Shown here in pieces: positions 1-7,393 of a stretch of 40,205 nucleotides of DNA. Both the position numbers and the translations under genes were made by a program. The notes under the pieces are model-generated. The model searched no databases, was not told the DNA's origin, and was given only the letters and a program-made list of their open reading frames with translations. The number at the start of each line of letters is the position of its first letter. The stretch's first letter is position 1. This DNA is from Bacteroidales bacterium (GTDB lineage: Bacteria; Bacteroidota; Bacteroidia; Bacteroidales; 4484-276), in contig JAIOZV010000003.1 of assembly GCA_021740425.1 (NCBI GenBank), forward strand, positions 1 through 40,205, given 5' to 3'.

Positions 1-2
1 TG

Positions 3-397
3 TGGAGCTGCAGGGAGTCGAACCCTGGTCCAAACAAGCAGCAATAGAGCTTTCTACATGTTTATTTTGCCATTGGTTTTCGTGAACAGGCAGAGGACAA
101 ACACCCAACCTGAACCTTAGCTTCTTTGTTTTCGCCACTTGCCCGAAGCCTGCAAACGACTAGTCCTGTATTACGTCGCCCCGTAACCAGGCAGGAACAA
201 GACGTGTCCGCCTGCGGAGAGTCTCGTCCCGACACCTTGTGTCGGGATTAAGCAGTAATCTACTTTATTCGATTACGCTGCGAGAGCATAGTTTGTTTCG
301 CCAGTTATGGCTTTTGGAATAGTTTTTAACGAGCCACATTCCAAATGCCCGACATGCTTACTGTATCCCTTCCTTGCTGTCAAAACCGGTCAGCCCC
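3..397 (-). ncRNA. ssrA: tmRNA (transfer-messenger RNA)
   Basis: tmRNA rescues stalled ribosomes in trans-translation together with SmpB. The 5' end GGGGCTG (397-391) pairs with CAGCTCC (10-4) to form the tRNA-like acceptor stem, with one G-U pair, and the T-arm GGGTTCGACTCCC lies at 25-13. The tag reading frame runs 302-273 and encodes GETNYALAA followed by a TAA stop; this is the tag form typical of Bacteroidales relatives. After the discriminator A at position 3 the window shows only CA, so the terminal CCA is probably added post-transcriptionally. The gene is essentially complete and sits at the very edge of the window. The open frame on the plus strand across this gene is not a real gene. 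Confidence 0.97.
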
Positions 398-433
398 ATG
401 ATGTAAAAGAACGCGTTTCAATGAACGACCCGG

Positions 434-441
434 CAAAAGTA
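434..441 (-). promoter_or_regulatory. -7 element of the tmRNA promoter (candidate)
   Basis: Read on the minus strand this is TACTTTTG, an exact match to the Bacteroidota -7 consensus TAnnTTTG, 37 bases before the mature 5' end of the tmRNA. A short 5' leader removed by RNase P would explain the distance. I do not see a well spaced -33 TTTG. Confidence 0.5.
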
Positions 442-821
442 ATATTATTTGACGACTGCGTATTATACACTGCAATACGTTGTGCAAATTATTCATTTAA
501 AAAAAGCTACTACTGCAACCATAGTGGAAGATATTAATTGGAACAGTGAGAAAAGCAGTCAGTTACCAGTCGCCAGCAGGCAAAATTTTTTAATACCCGA
601 ACAAAACCATTAAAAATGCAGGTATTTATAAAATTGCATTTCAGCAATTTAACATGAATAATCTGAAATATTAAATGACAACTGTTGTCTGTGGACTTAT
701 TAAAATATTCTGTTTTTTTTCTGCTAAATCAAATAACCACGGAATTAGTCGTATAATCTAAAAAGAGATGCCAGAAATTAACAAGCTGCCCACCATGGAG
801 TATCAACAAATTTGAAGCGCA
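442..821. other. intergenic region without a recognisable gene
   Basis: AT-rich stretch between the tmRNA promoter and the end of the PAS gene. I see no convincing coding frame, no tRNA-like fold and no clear hairpin terminator for the minus-strand operon that ends at 822. Confidence 0.5.
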
Positions 822-1295
822 CTATGTATTCGCGTAAAAATTATTGATAAAATCCAGGGTTTCCTTACCCATATTGGTGAGATCGGCCAGCAAAACAACA
901 GCAAAACTATTTCCTTTATATTCCATAAAATTACTTTCATATTGAATCAAACGAACCCCTTCCTCTGCATCATCGCCCACTTCAATTACAATGGATTCCC
1001 TGGGTTGATTTTGCCTGTTCATAATGGCCGCCTGCATCGACAATCTCAACTTACAATTGCTGCAAATCCCCTCGTGAATGTTATTTTGATGTCCTTTGCA
1101 GCCAATGGTTAAGCCAAATCGCTTGCCGGAAATTTCCCGGTTTCGGAGGCCAAACAATTCAGCAAACCGATGATTGAAGTGCACAACCTCCAGATTGGAG
1201 TTAACTACACACATTGCAAGGGATAAGCTATCGCTGACAGCACTCATAAAACCGCTGTCGTTTTTATACATCGAATGATCAATTTTTTGAGTCAT
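822..1295 (-). CDS. single-domain PAS protein with a Cys cluster
   Basis: A 157-residue soluble protein consisting of one PAS-like sensory domain (about 15-140), with no signal peptide or output domain. It carries a cysteine cluster, C66, C78 and C81 with H69 and H74 close by, in the arrangement C-x11-C-x2-C followed by KLR. Similar Cys-bearing loops occur in PAS domains of bacterial sensor kinases and suggest a metal, heme or redox site; that role is inferred. The ATG at 1295 lies inside the 3' end of the upstream kinase gene (17-base overlap), so the two are almost certainly co-translated. It is the last gene of the H-NOX/kinase run. It may supply a second sensory input to the kinase, which has no recognisable sensor domain of its own. 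Confidence 0.75.
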   Translation of the reverse strand: MTQKIDHSMYKNDSGFMSAVSDSLSLAMCVVNSNLEVVHFNHRFAELFGLRNREISGKRFGLTIGCKGHQNNIHEGICSNCKLRLSMQAAIMNRQNQPRESIVIEVGDDAEEGVRLIQYESNFMEYKGNSFAVVLLADLTNMGKETLDFINNFYANT

Positions 1296-2658
1296 GGCTT
1301 GGGGGTTTGGTAATTAAAAGCTTGTACATCTTTTCGTATAATTCATTCTGATTGATTGGTTTTGTGCTGAAATCGTTCATCCCCACATCGATAATTTTTT
1401 GTTTGTTATCGGTAAAAGCATCCGCTGAAAGCGCAATCACCGGAACAGAATGATCCAGTACACCTGAGGTTTCTTTTCGGATTATCTTACATGCTTCATA
1501 TCCATCCATTACCGGCATATGTATATCAAGCAAAACCAGGTCGAATTTTTCGAGGCTCAACAGTTTAATTGCTTCCAGGCCATTTTCGCAGATTCTTGTA
1601 TTTATACCCCAGCTTTTTAATATTTTCACTGCAACAAACTGATTGACCTGGTTATCTTCAACTATCAAAACCTTTTTTCCGTGGAGTTCATTCCTGTTTT
1701 TCGTACCCGCAAAGGGAGAATCGTCAACTGAATTTGATGAATATTTAAAAGTTAAAACAACTTCAAAATTTGAACCTGTATTTTCTTCACTATCGAGTTT
1801 TATTGTACCCCCCTGAAGTTCGATGAGCCGTTTTGTAATGGTTAAGCCCAATCCTGTACCCCCAAATTTGCGGGAAATCGACTGGGTGGACTGGGTAAAA
1901 CTTTTAAAAATTTCTTCACGTTTATCAACAGGAATTCCTATGCCGCTATCGCGGATAGAAAAACACAACTTAACATCCTTGCTTTCATTTTTTTCGAGAC
2001 ACGACACATTAATTTTCACAAAACCCTGATCGGTAAATTTAAATGCATTGCCCAATAAGTTTGTTAATATTTGGTTGAGTTTTGTTTTATCGCCGATAAT
2101 AATATCCGGTATGTTTTTATCCCAATCCAAGTAAAAAGAAAGGTGTTTTTCCTCAGCCTTAAATCTCATCGTCTTCACAAGATGATCTACCATATTTTTA
2201 AGGCTAAAGGGTATTTCTTCGAAGGTAATTTTTCCTGATTCAATTTTTGAAAAATCCAGAATGTCATTGATAATTCCCAACAAATGATCGGCAGAATATT
2301 TTACAGTATTGAGCATTTCACGAATATTATTTTCTCCGGCTTCACGAAGCATGATATCAGTAATACTAATGATTCCGTTGAGTGGAGTCCGAATTTCATG
2401 GCTCATATTGGAAAGGAAAAGCGACTTGGCTTGTGTTGATCTTTCGGCTTCTTCTTTGGCTTTGATGAGCATTTGCCTGGAGGCTTCAATCTCACTGGTA
2501 CGATCCTGAATTTTTTGCTCCAGCGAATTGTTGAGTTTTTTCAAGGCTGTATTAGCCTGGTATATTTCCAGCGATTTTTTCTCAATGATTGCTTCAAGTT
2601 CTTTGCGGGCTTTGCGCTCTCGCTCAAGTACACGCTTGATGGCCTCCAGTTCTTCCAT
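1279..2658 (-). CDS. hybrid sensor histidine kinase, cytoplasmic
   Basis: A 459-residue kinase with no membrane segments. An N-terminal coiled coil (about 1-75) leads into the HisKA domain with the phosphoacceptor His87 in SHEIRTPLNG. The ATPase domain follows, with an N-box around 197-208, G1 DSGIGIP (237-243) and G2 FGGTGLGL (265-272). A C-terminal receiver domain (about 329-450) has the acidic pair E334/D335, phosphoacceptor Asp378 in LLDIHMPVMDG, and Lys433. There is no built-in sensor domain, so it must be driven by a partner. The H-NOX gene ends 18 bases upstream and the PAS gene overlaps its end. Soluble kinases next to H-NOX genes are known NO-responsive partners (HahK type). The output beyond the receiver is not encoded in the window. 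Confidence 0.9.
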   Translation of the reverse strand: MEELEAIKRVLERERKARKELEAIIEKKSLEIYQANTALKKLNNSLEQKIQDRTSEIEASRQMLIKAKEEAERSTQAKSLFLSNMSHEIRTPLNGIISITDIMLREAGENNIREMLNTVKYSADHLLGIINDILDFSKIESGKITFEEIPFSLKNMVDHLVKTMRFKAEEKHLSFYLDWDKNIPDIIIGDKTKLNQILTNLLGNAFKFTDQGFVKINVSCLEKNESKDVKLCFSIRDSGIGIPVDKREEIFKSFTQSTQSISRKFGGTGLGLTITKRLIELQGGTIKLDSEENTGSNFEVVLTFKYSSNSVDDSPFAGTKNRNELHGKKVLIVEDNQVNQFVAVKILKSWGINTRICENGLEAIKLLSLEKFDLVLLDIHMPVMDGYEACKIIRKETSGVLDHSVPVIALSADAFTDNKQKIIDVGMNDFSTKPINQNELYEKMYKLLITKPPSHDSKN

Positions 2659-2676
2659 AATATTGGCTGTTGTCGA

Positions 2677-3219
2677 TTATTTTTTTGTTAACATAAAAGT
2701 GATTTCAGAACCTCCATCATTTTCATTAATTGTTTCAACTATGATATCCTCCTTAAAATGCTGCGTACATCCTGAAATTAAGCCTAAAGCTAAATCACCC
2801 ATTTTGCGGGTGCTTTTATAAATCATTTTCATGGCCGACCCATCCGTTGAAATTTCCGTCTTGATGGCCGGGAGCTGGGCATCCGGATACAATTTTAGCA
2901 CTTCCACATGGATATAATTCTCAATGTTGCTTAAAAACTCAAAAGTATTTTTTTTACCTACAAAAAAATGCGGATAAAGCGAATAAAATCTGGAGAAGAG
3001 ATGTTTGCCAAAAACTGTGAGCAAGGTGGAAGTTTCAATGTCTGTTTCTTTATTAAGATTCGTCAGCAATTGCTGCATCTCTTCAAAAGCATAAGTTCCA
3101 ACAGCAGTATAAACTCCCCCTGAAGGCAAATCGGAGGCGCTTACAATTTTATCTGCCAATAAAAATCCAAAACGATCTTCCACCATTTCAATAAATTCAG
3201 TGAAAATGACACCTTTCAT
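2677..3219 (-). CDS. H-NOX heme nitric oxide-binding protein
   Basis: A 180-residue protein matching the heme NO/O2-binding family over its whole length. The proximal heme ligand is His104 in NYIHVEVLKLYPDA, and the heme-propionate motif YxSxR is Y134-K-S-T-R138. Aligned with the Thermoanaerobacter (Tt) H-NOX through the conserved KM(x)D(x)xLGLI stretch, the distal-pocket Tyr140 that holds O2 is replaced here by Leu143. Absence of that tyrosine is characteristic of H-NOX proteins that bind NO and exclude O2. It starts with ATG at 3219, 36 bases after hutI, and precedes the kinase by 18 bases, so it probably regulates that kinase. The fold assignment is confident; ligand selectivity is inferred from the alignment. 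Confidence 0.93.
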   Translation of the reverse strand: MKGVIFTEFIEMVEDRFGFLLADKIVSASDLPSGGVYTAVGTYAFEEMQQLLTNLNKETDIETSTLLTVFGKHLFSRFYSLYPHFFVGKKNTFEFLSNIENYIHVEVLKLYPDAQLPAIKTEISTDGSAMKMIYKSTRKMGDLALGLISGCTQHFKEDIIVETINENDGGSEITFMLTKK

Positions 3220-3255
3220 ATTTCGTTAGTTTAGTTATGATTCAAAAACAGGCAA

Positions 3256-4509
3256 CTATTGCAATTTTCCATTCAGGATAACCTGCTCAACTTTGTTTGT
3301 TCCATAATAATAAGGCATAAAGGCATAGCCAGGCATGCGACTGCTTATAAAAACATTTGCTTTTTTCCCGATGGCGATACTTCCCAGTTCTTCGCTCAAT
3401 CCCATGGCGAAGGCTGTATTGATAGTAGTGGCATTGATGCCTTCTTCGGGTGTTAAGCGATATAAAATACTTGCCATCGAAAGGATGAGCTGCATGTTGC
3501 CCGAGGGTGACGAACCGGGGTTAAAATCGCTGGCCATTGCAATTGGCAATCCGGCATCTATCATTTCGCGCGCCGGGGCATATTTCATATTGAGGAAAAA
3601 TGCGGCGCCGGGAAGCACTGTTGGCATGGTGTCGGATCCGAGCAAGGCTTCTATTTCTTCTTTACCTGTAAATTCAAGATGATCGACTGAAAGGGCATTG
3701 TATTTTATACCCACCTGTATTCCACCTGAAAAATCCAGTTCGTTGGCATGAATCTTTGGCCTCAAGCCATATTTCATCCCTGCATTTAAAATACGGTCGG
3801 TATCATCCACCGTAAAAAAACCGCGATCACAAAAAACGTCGATGTAATCGGCAAGTTCTTCGGCAGCAACCTGAGGGATCATTTCATTAATAATCAGATC
3901 AACATAATCTTCCTGTTTTGATTTAAACTCTGATGGGATGGCGTGCGCACCCAAAAAAGTGGAAACTATGGTAAGGGGTGATTTTTCCTTTAGCCTTTTA
4001 ATCACGCGTAGCATTTTCAGCTCGCTTTCGGTAGTTAATCCGTAACCACTTTTAATTTCAACCGCGCCGGTACCGTAGGCCATAATTTCGTTCAGCCTGC
4101 CCATTGCTGCATCAAACAATTCCTCTTCCGAAATATCCTGCATTTTGCGGGCTGAGTTTAATATCCCGCCTCCGCGTTTGGCGATTTCCTCGTAGGATAA
4201 TCCTTTAATTTTATCGATATACTCGATTTCACGGCTTTCAGGATAAACAAGATGCGTGTGTGAATCGCAAAACGACGGAAAAACCATTTTACCACTTGCA
4301 TCAATTTCAAAAAGATCGCCGGCAGATTGAACTTTCAGGGAAGCTTTGATCTCTTCCATTTTACCAAAATCGGCAATAATGCCATCATCAATAAAAAGAA
4401 AGGCATTTTTTTCGGTATTCAGCTTTGCCATGTCCTTTCCTGAAACTTTTAGCCGAATAGTGTGTTCTGTTTGAATCAATTCCTTAATGTTCTTGATCAG
4501 TATTTTCAT
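3256..4509 (-). CDS. hutI: imidazolonepropionase
   Basis: A 417-residue amidohydrolase that converts imidazolone-5-propionate to N-formimino-L-glutamate, the third step of histidine degradation. Metal-binding and catalytic residues are in place: H84 and H86 in DSHTHLVYP, H189 in LGAHAIP, H254 and E257 in HANEL, H277 in VDHLE, and D328 in ASDFNPGS. Length is normal for the family. The other hut genes (hutH, hutU, ftcD) are not in the window. The gene is divergent from the subtilisin-like protease and lies 36 bases upstream of the H-NOX gene on the same strand, so read-through into the NO-sensing genes is possible. Confidence 0.95.
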   Translation of the reverse strand: MKILIKNIKELIQTEHTIRLKVSGKDMAKLNTEKNAFLFIDDGIIADFGKMEEIKASLKVQSAGDLFEIDASGKMVFPSFCDSHTHLVYPESREIEYIDKIKGLSYEEIAKRGGGILNSARKMQDISEEELFDAAMGRLNEIMAYGTGAVEIKSGYGLTTESELKMLRVIKRLKEKSPLTIVSTFLGAHAIPSEFKSKQEDYVDLIINEMIPQVAAEELADYIDVFCDRGFFTVDDTDRILNAGMKYGLRPKIHANELDFSGGIQVGIKYNALSVDHLEFTGKEEIEALLGSDTMPTVLPGAAFFLNMKYAPAREMIDAGLPIAMASDFNPGSSPSGNMQLILSMASILYRLTPEEGINATTINTAFAMGLSEELGSIAIGKKANVFISSRMPGYAFMPYYYGTNKVEQVILNGKLQ

Positions 4510-4538
4510 TTTTATATACTTTTTTTAAATGATTTACA

Positions 4539-4546
4539 TAATTTTG
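4539..4546 (+). promoter_or_regulatory. -7 element for the subtilisin-like protease gene (candidate)
   Basis: TAATTTTG matches TAnnTTTG exactly. Transcription would start near 4553, leaving a leader of about 65 bases before the ATG at 4618. No well spaced -33 TTTG is visible, only a T-rich stretch. Confidence 0.45.
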
Positions 4547-4617
4547 CAACTTCGTACGTTAAAAATAAAGGTTGATTGCCAAATCGTTAAAATATTTCAA
4601 ACATTAAATTTAACATC

Positions 4618-7296
4618 ATGAGAAATTTTACTTCCAAAGTTATTAAAATTCTGTTCTTCGCCATTGCACTTGTACTTTTGAGTTCTCAAACTCAGGCTCA
4701 AAAATATGAAAAGTATTATGAGGACGGCAAATTGTATGTAAAGTTTAAGGATTCATACAATCCTGAAATTGCAGTTGCGGCTGATAAATCAGTAACGCTA
4801 AGCGATGCAACCTATTTCACCAGCATTATTGCAAAATGCAATGTTAAATCGATTGTCAGGCCATTTGACTATAAAAATGACCCGAAACTTATCAGGACTT
4901 TCGAACTAAAGCTGGAAGACCATAGCAAACTTGAGAATGTAATCGCGGAGCTCGAAAAAATGCCGGAGATTGAATATGCCGAGAAAGTACCGATGCAGTA
5001 TATCGATTATCAACCAAATGACTCACTTTACAACCTTGTAACAGGACTCAACAACTGGAACTGGCATCTTGATGTAATTCATGCTGAAGAAGCATGGGAC
5101 ATTACACAAGGCAGCCCCACGGTAAATGTAGCCATTGTTGACAATGCCATTTGGTCGCAGCATCCCGACCTTCATGATAAGATTGTTCTTCAGCGTGATG
5201 TAATCTACAACACTAACAGCTCCGACCCTCCCGGAACAGGTGACCCAAGTGCCTGGTCGCATGGTACCCATTGTGCAGGCCTTGCTACAGCTATTACCGA
5301 CAACGGTATAGGGATTGCAGGCATCGGTTATTCCACAAGCATCATTGCAGTTAAAGCTGCCAACAATTCAGAACCCAATGGAATATACGGACAAACCGGC
5401 ATGTCGTGGGCCATGAACAATGGAGCTGATGTTATCAGCATGTCGTATGGCGGGCCGGGATACTCCCAGACTGTGCAAAACTTAGTAAACAGTGGCACAA
5501 ACAACGGAATTGTGTTTGTTGCTGCTGCTGGTAACGACAACAATTCATTGGCTCATTATCCTTCAAATTACGACAATGTAATTTCGGTTGCCGCCACCAA
5601 CGAAAATGATGCAAAAGCCTCTTTTTCCAACTACAATGAAACTGTTGATGTTTCTGCTCCCGGGGGATCAGGCAGCTCCGGACCCGATGGCCTGTTAAGC
5701 TCAACTTATGATAATACCTCAATGGGATACTATGATGCATTTTACGGAACCTCAATGGCCTGCCCGATGGTTTCGGGTCTGGTGAGTCTATTATTTTCAT
5801 TGAACCCCGAATTATCACCTGCACAAATCGAAACTATTCTCGAAACCACCGCGGATAATATCGATGCTCAAAATCCCGATTATATTGGAATGATCGGATC
5901 GGGAAGAATTAACGCCTATCAGGCAGTTCTCGCCGTACCTTATGAGCCACAACCTGATTTTATGGTTGAAGTTCCATTGATTATGCCGGGAACTGCCATC
6001 AACTTTCAGGATATGTCGTTAGGCATCCCGACATCATGGAGCTGGACCTTCGAAGGTGGAACTCCAGCAACATCAAACAGCCAAAACCCATCTGTGACTT
6101 ACAACACCGAAGGAACCTTTGATGTTACGCTTGAAGTTAGCAATGAATTTGGTACCATGACAATAACAAAAGAAGGTTTTATTGTTGTTACTGCTACTCC
6201 TTCCCCTTACCTCAGTTTCACGGTTAACAACGATAATGCCTGCATCATGGAATCAGTAGGATTTATTGATCAATCGCTTTATTTGCCCACAGCATGGAAT
6301 TGGAGTTTTGAGCCGGATAGTTATGAATTTGTTAGTGGTACAAGTGCCAACTCCCAAAATCCGCTGGTACAGTTTACTGAACCCGGTGTTTATACTGTAA
6401 TATTTGAAGCCACCAACGCAAATGGTACTTCTTCAACAACTTACAGTGACTATTTACCTGTTGCCGGAATGCTCCTGCCCTACGAAGATGGTTTTGAGTC
6501 GGGCATTGCCGAAAATCTGGAACTGATGGCTAACGAAAAAGCTGCCATTATGATCGACAGCAGAGCTGCCAACACCGGTGCATTCGGACTTCATTTTACC
6601 GGAGTAAGCAACTTACAGGGCTGGACAGGCGGCCCGGCAAACACTACCCCTGAACAAGCCTGGGAAAACAATGTACTATTCCATTCTACCGCAAATGTTT
6701 GTAATGTAAATGCTACCGATTTTGCCGGTGTATATCTTACCCTCGACCTCAGGCAAACCTACAGCCTTGGAACTACACTCTCATGGTTCAGGGTTTTGGT
6801 GAATGAAACCGAACAAATTCCGGATGTGGATGGAAATCTGAATTTCAACCCTACAACAAACTCAGACCCGTTTGTTGAACGCAAATTCAACCTGCAACCC
6901 TGGGCTGGCGGATATTTCTCTCTTCAGCTACAAGCAAGTTGCCGATTGTTTGATAACTTTTTTGCCGAAGGCGACAATGTATTTGTTGATAATGTAAAAA
7001 TCCTGGGAAGCCTTGTAGGTGTTGATGAATTAACAGAAGTACCATTTGATATTGTTTCGGTTTATCCAAATCCGGCCAACGAAATGGTAACAATCAAGTT
7101 CACCACCAATACTTCATCGGATATCATGGTTTCAATTTCCTCAATTAGTGGACAACTGGTTTACCAGGCCAACAAAACTGCCGGCGAAGGAACCACCTTT
7201 GTTCCGGTTAGCGTTTCAAATCTTGCAAAAGGCGTTTATGTTGTTAATGTGAAAAGTGTAAATGGCATAGCTACACAAAAAATCGTCATTGAATAA
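4618..7296 (+). CDS. secreted subtilisin-like (S8) serine protease with PKD domains and T9SS sorting domain
   Basis: An 892-residue secreted protease. Residues 1-28 form a signal peptide ending SQTQAQ. Residues 30-130 look like a propeptide. The S8 catalytic domain (about 145-435) has the triad Asp175 (AIVDNAIW), His215 (SHGTHCAG) and Ser379 (GTSMACP), with oxyanion Asn306 (AAGNDN). Two PKD domains follow (about 444-530 and 532-615), then a jelly-roll-like region (about 620-805). The C-terminal 80 residues carry a type A T9SS sorting domain, with YPNPA near the start of the domain and GVYVV and KIVIE near the end. The product is therefore expected to be exported and anchored on or released from the cell surface. 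A strong terminator follows, so it is probably monocistronic. The substrate cannot be told. Confidence 0.95.
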   Translation: MRNFTSKVIKILFFAIALVLLSSQTQAQKYEKYYEDGKLYVKFKDSYNPEIAVAADKSVTLSDATYFTSIIAKCNVKSIVRPFDYKNDPKLIRTFELKLEDHSKLENVIAELEKMPEIEYAEKVPMQYIDYQPNDSLYNLVTGLNNWNWHLDVIHAEEAWDITQGSPTVNVAIVDNAIWSQHPDLHDKIVLQRDVIYNTNSSDPPGTGDPSAWSHGTHCAGLATAITDNGIGIAGIGYSTSIIAVKAANNSEPNGIYGQTGMSWAMNNGADVISMSYGGPGYSQTVQNLVNSGTNNGIVFVAAAGNDNNSLAHYPSNYDNVISVAATNENDAKASFSNYNETVDVSAPGGSGSSGPDGLLSSTYDNTSMGYYDAFYGTSMACPMVSGLVSLLFSLNPELSPAQIETILETTADNIDAQNPDYIGMIGSGRINAYQAVLAVPYEPQPDFMVEVPLIMPGTAINFQDMSLGIPTSWSWTFEGGTPATSNSQNPSVTYNTEGTFDVTLEVSNEFGTMTITKEGFIVVTATPSPYLSFTVNNDNACIMESVGFIDQSLYLPTAWNWSFEPDSYEFVSGTSANSQNPLVQFTEPGVYTVIFEATNANGTSSTTYSDYLPVAGMLLPYEDGFESGIAENLELMANEKAAIMIDSRAANTGAFGLHFTGVSNLQGWTGGPANTTPEQAWENNVLFHSTANVCNVNATDFAGVYLTLDLRQTYSLGTTLSWFRVLVNETEQIPDVDGNLNFNPTTNSDPFVERKFNLQPWAGGYFSLQLQASCRLFDNFFAEGDNVFVDNVKILGSLVGVDELTEVPFDIVSVYPNPANEMVTIKFTTNTSSDIMVSISSISGQLVYQANKTAGEGTTFVPVSVSNLAKGVYVVNVKSVNGIATQKIVIE

Positions 7297-7316
7297 CACA
7301 AATTTTTAAACCCAAT

Positions 7317-7361
7317 AAAAAAACGGGTGATCTTTTTCGCAAAAGATCACCCGTTTTTTTT
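7317..7361 (+). terminator. intrinsic terminator, perfect 20-bp stem
   Basis: Left arm 7317-7336 and right arm 7341-7360 are exact reverse complements around a TCGC loop, and the right arm ends in a T run. It separates the S8 protease gene from the next protease gene. The A/T-flanked stem could also work on the minus strand. Confidence 0.92.
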
Positions 7362-7393
7362 GATTTTAGTATTTTTACTGGAAATTTTTAACT

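Noticed and set aside
307..537. Plus-strand open frame of 76 codons
   Set aside because: It overlaps the tmRNA on the opposite strand and has no family resemblance; the RNA explains the sequence.
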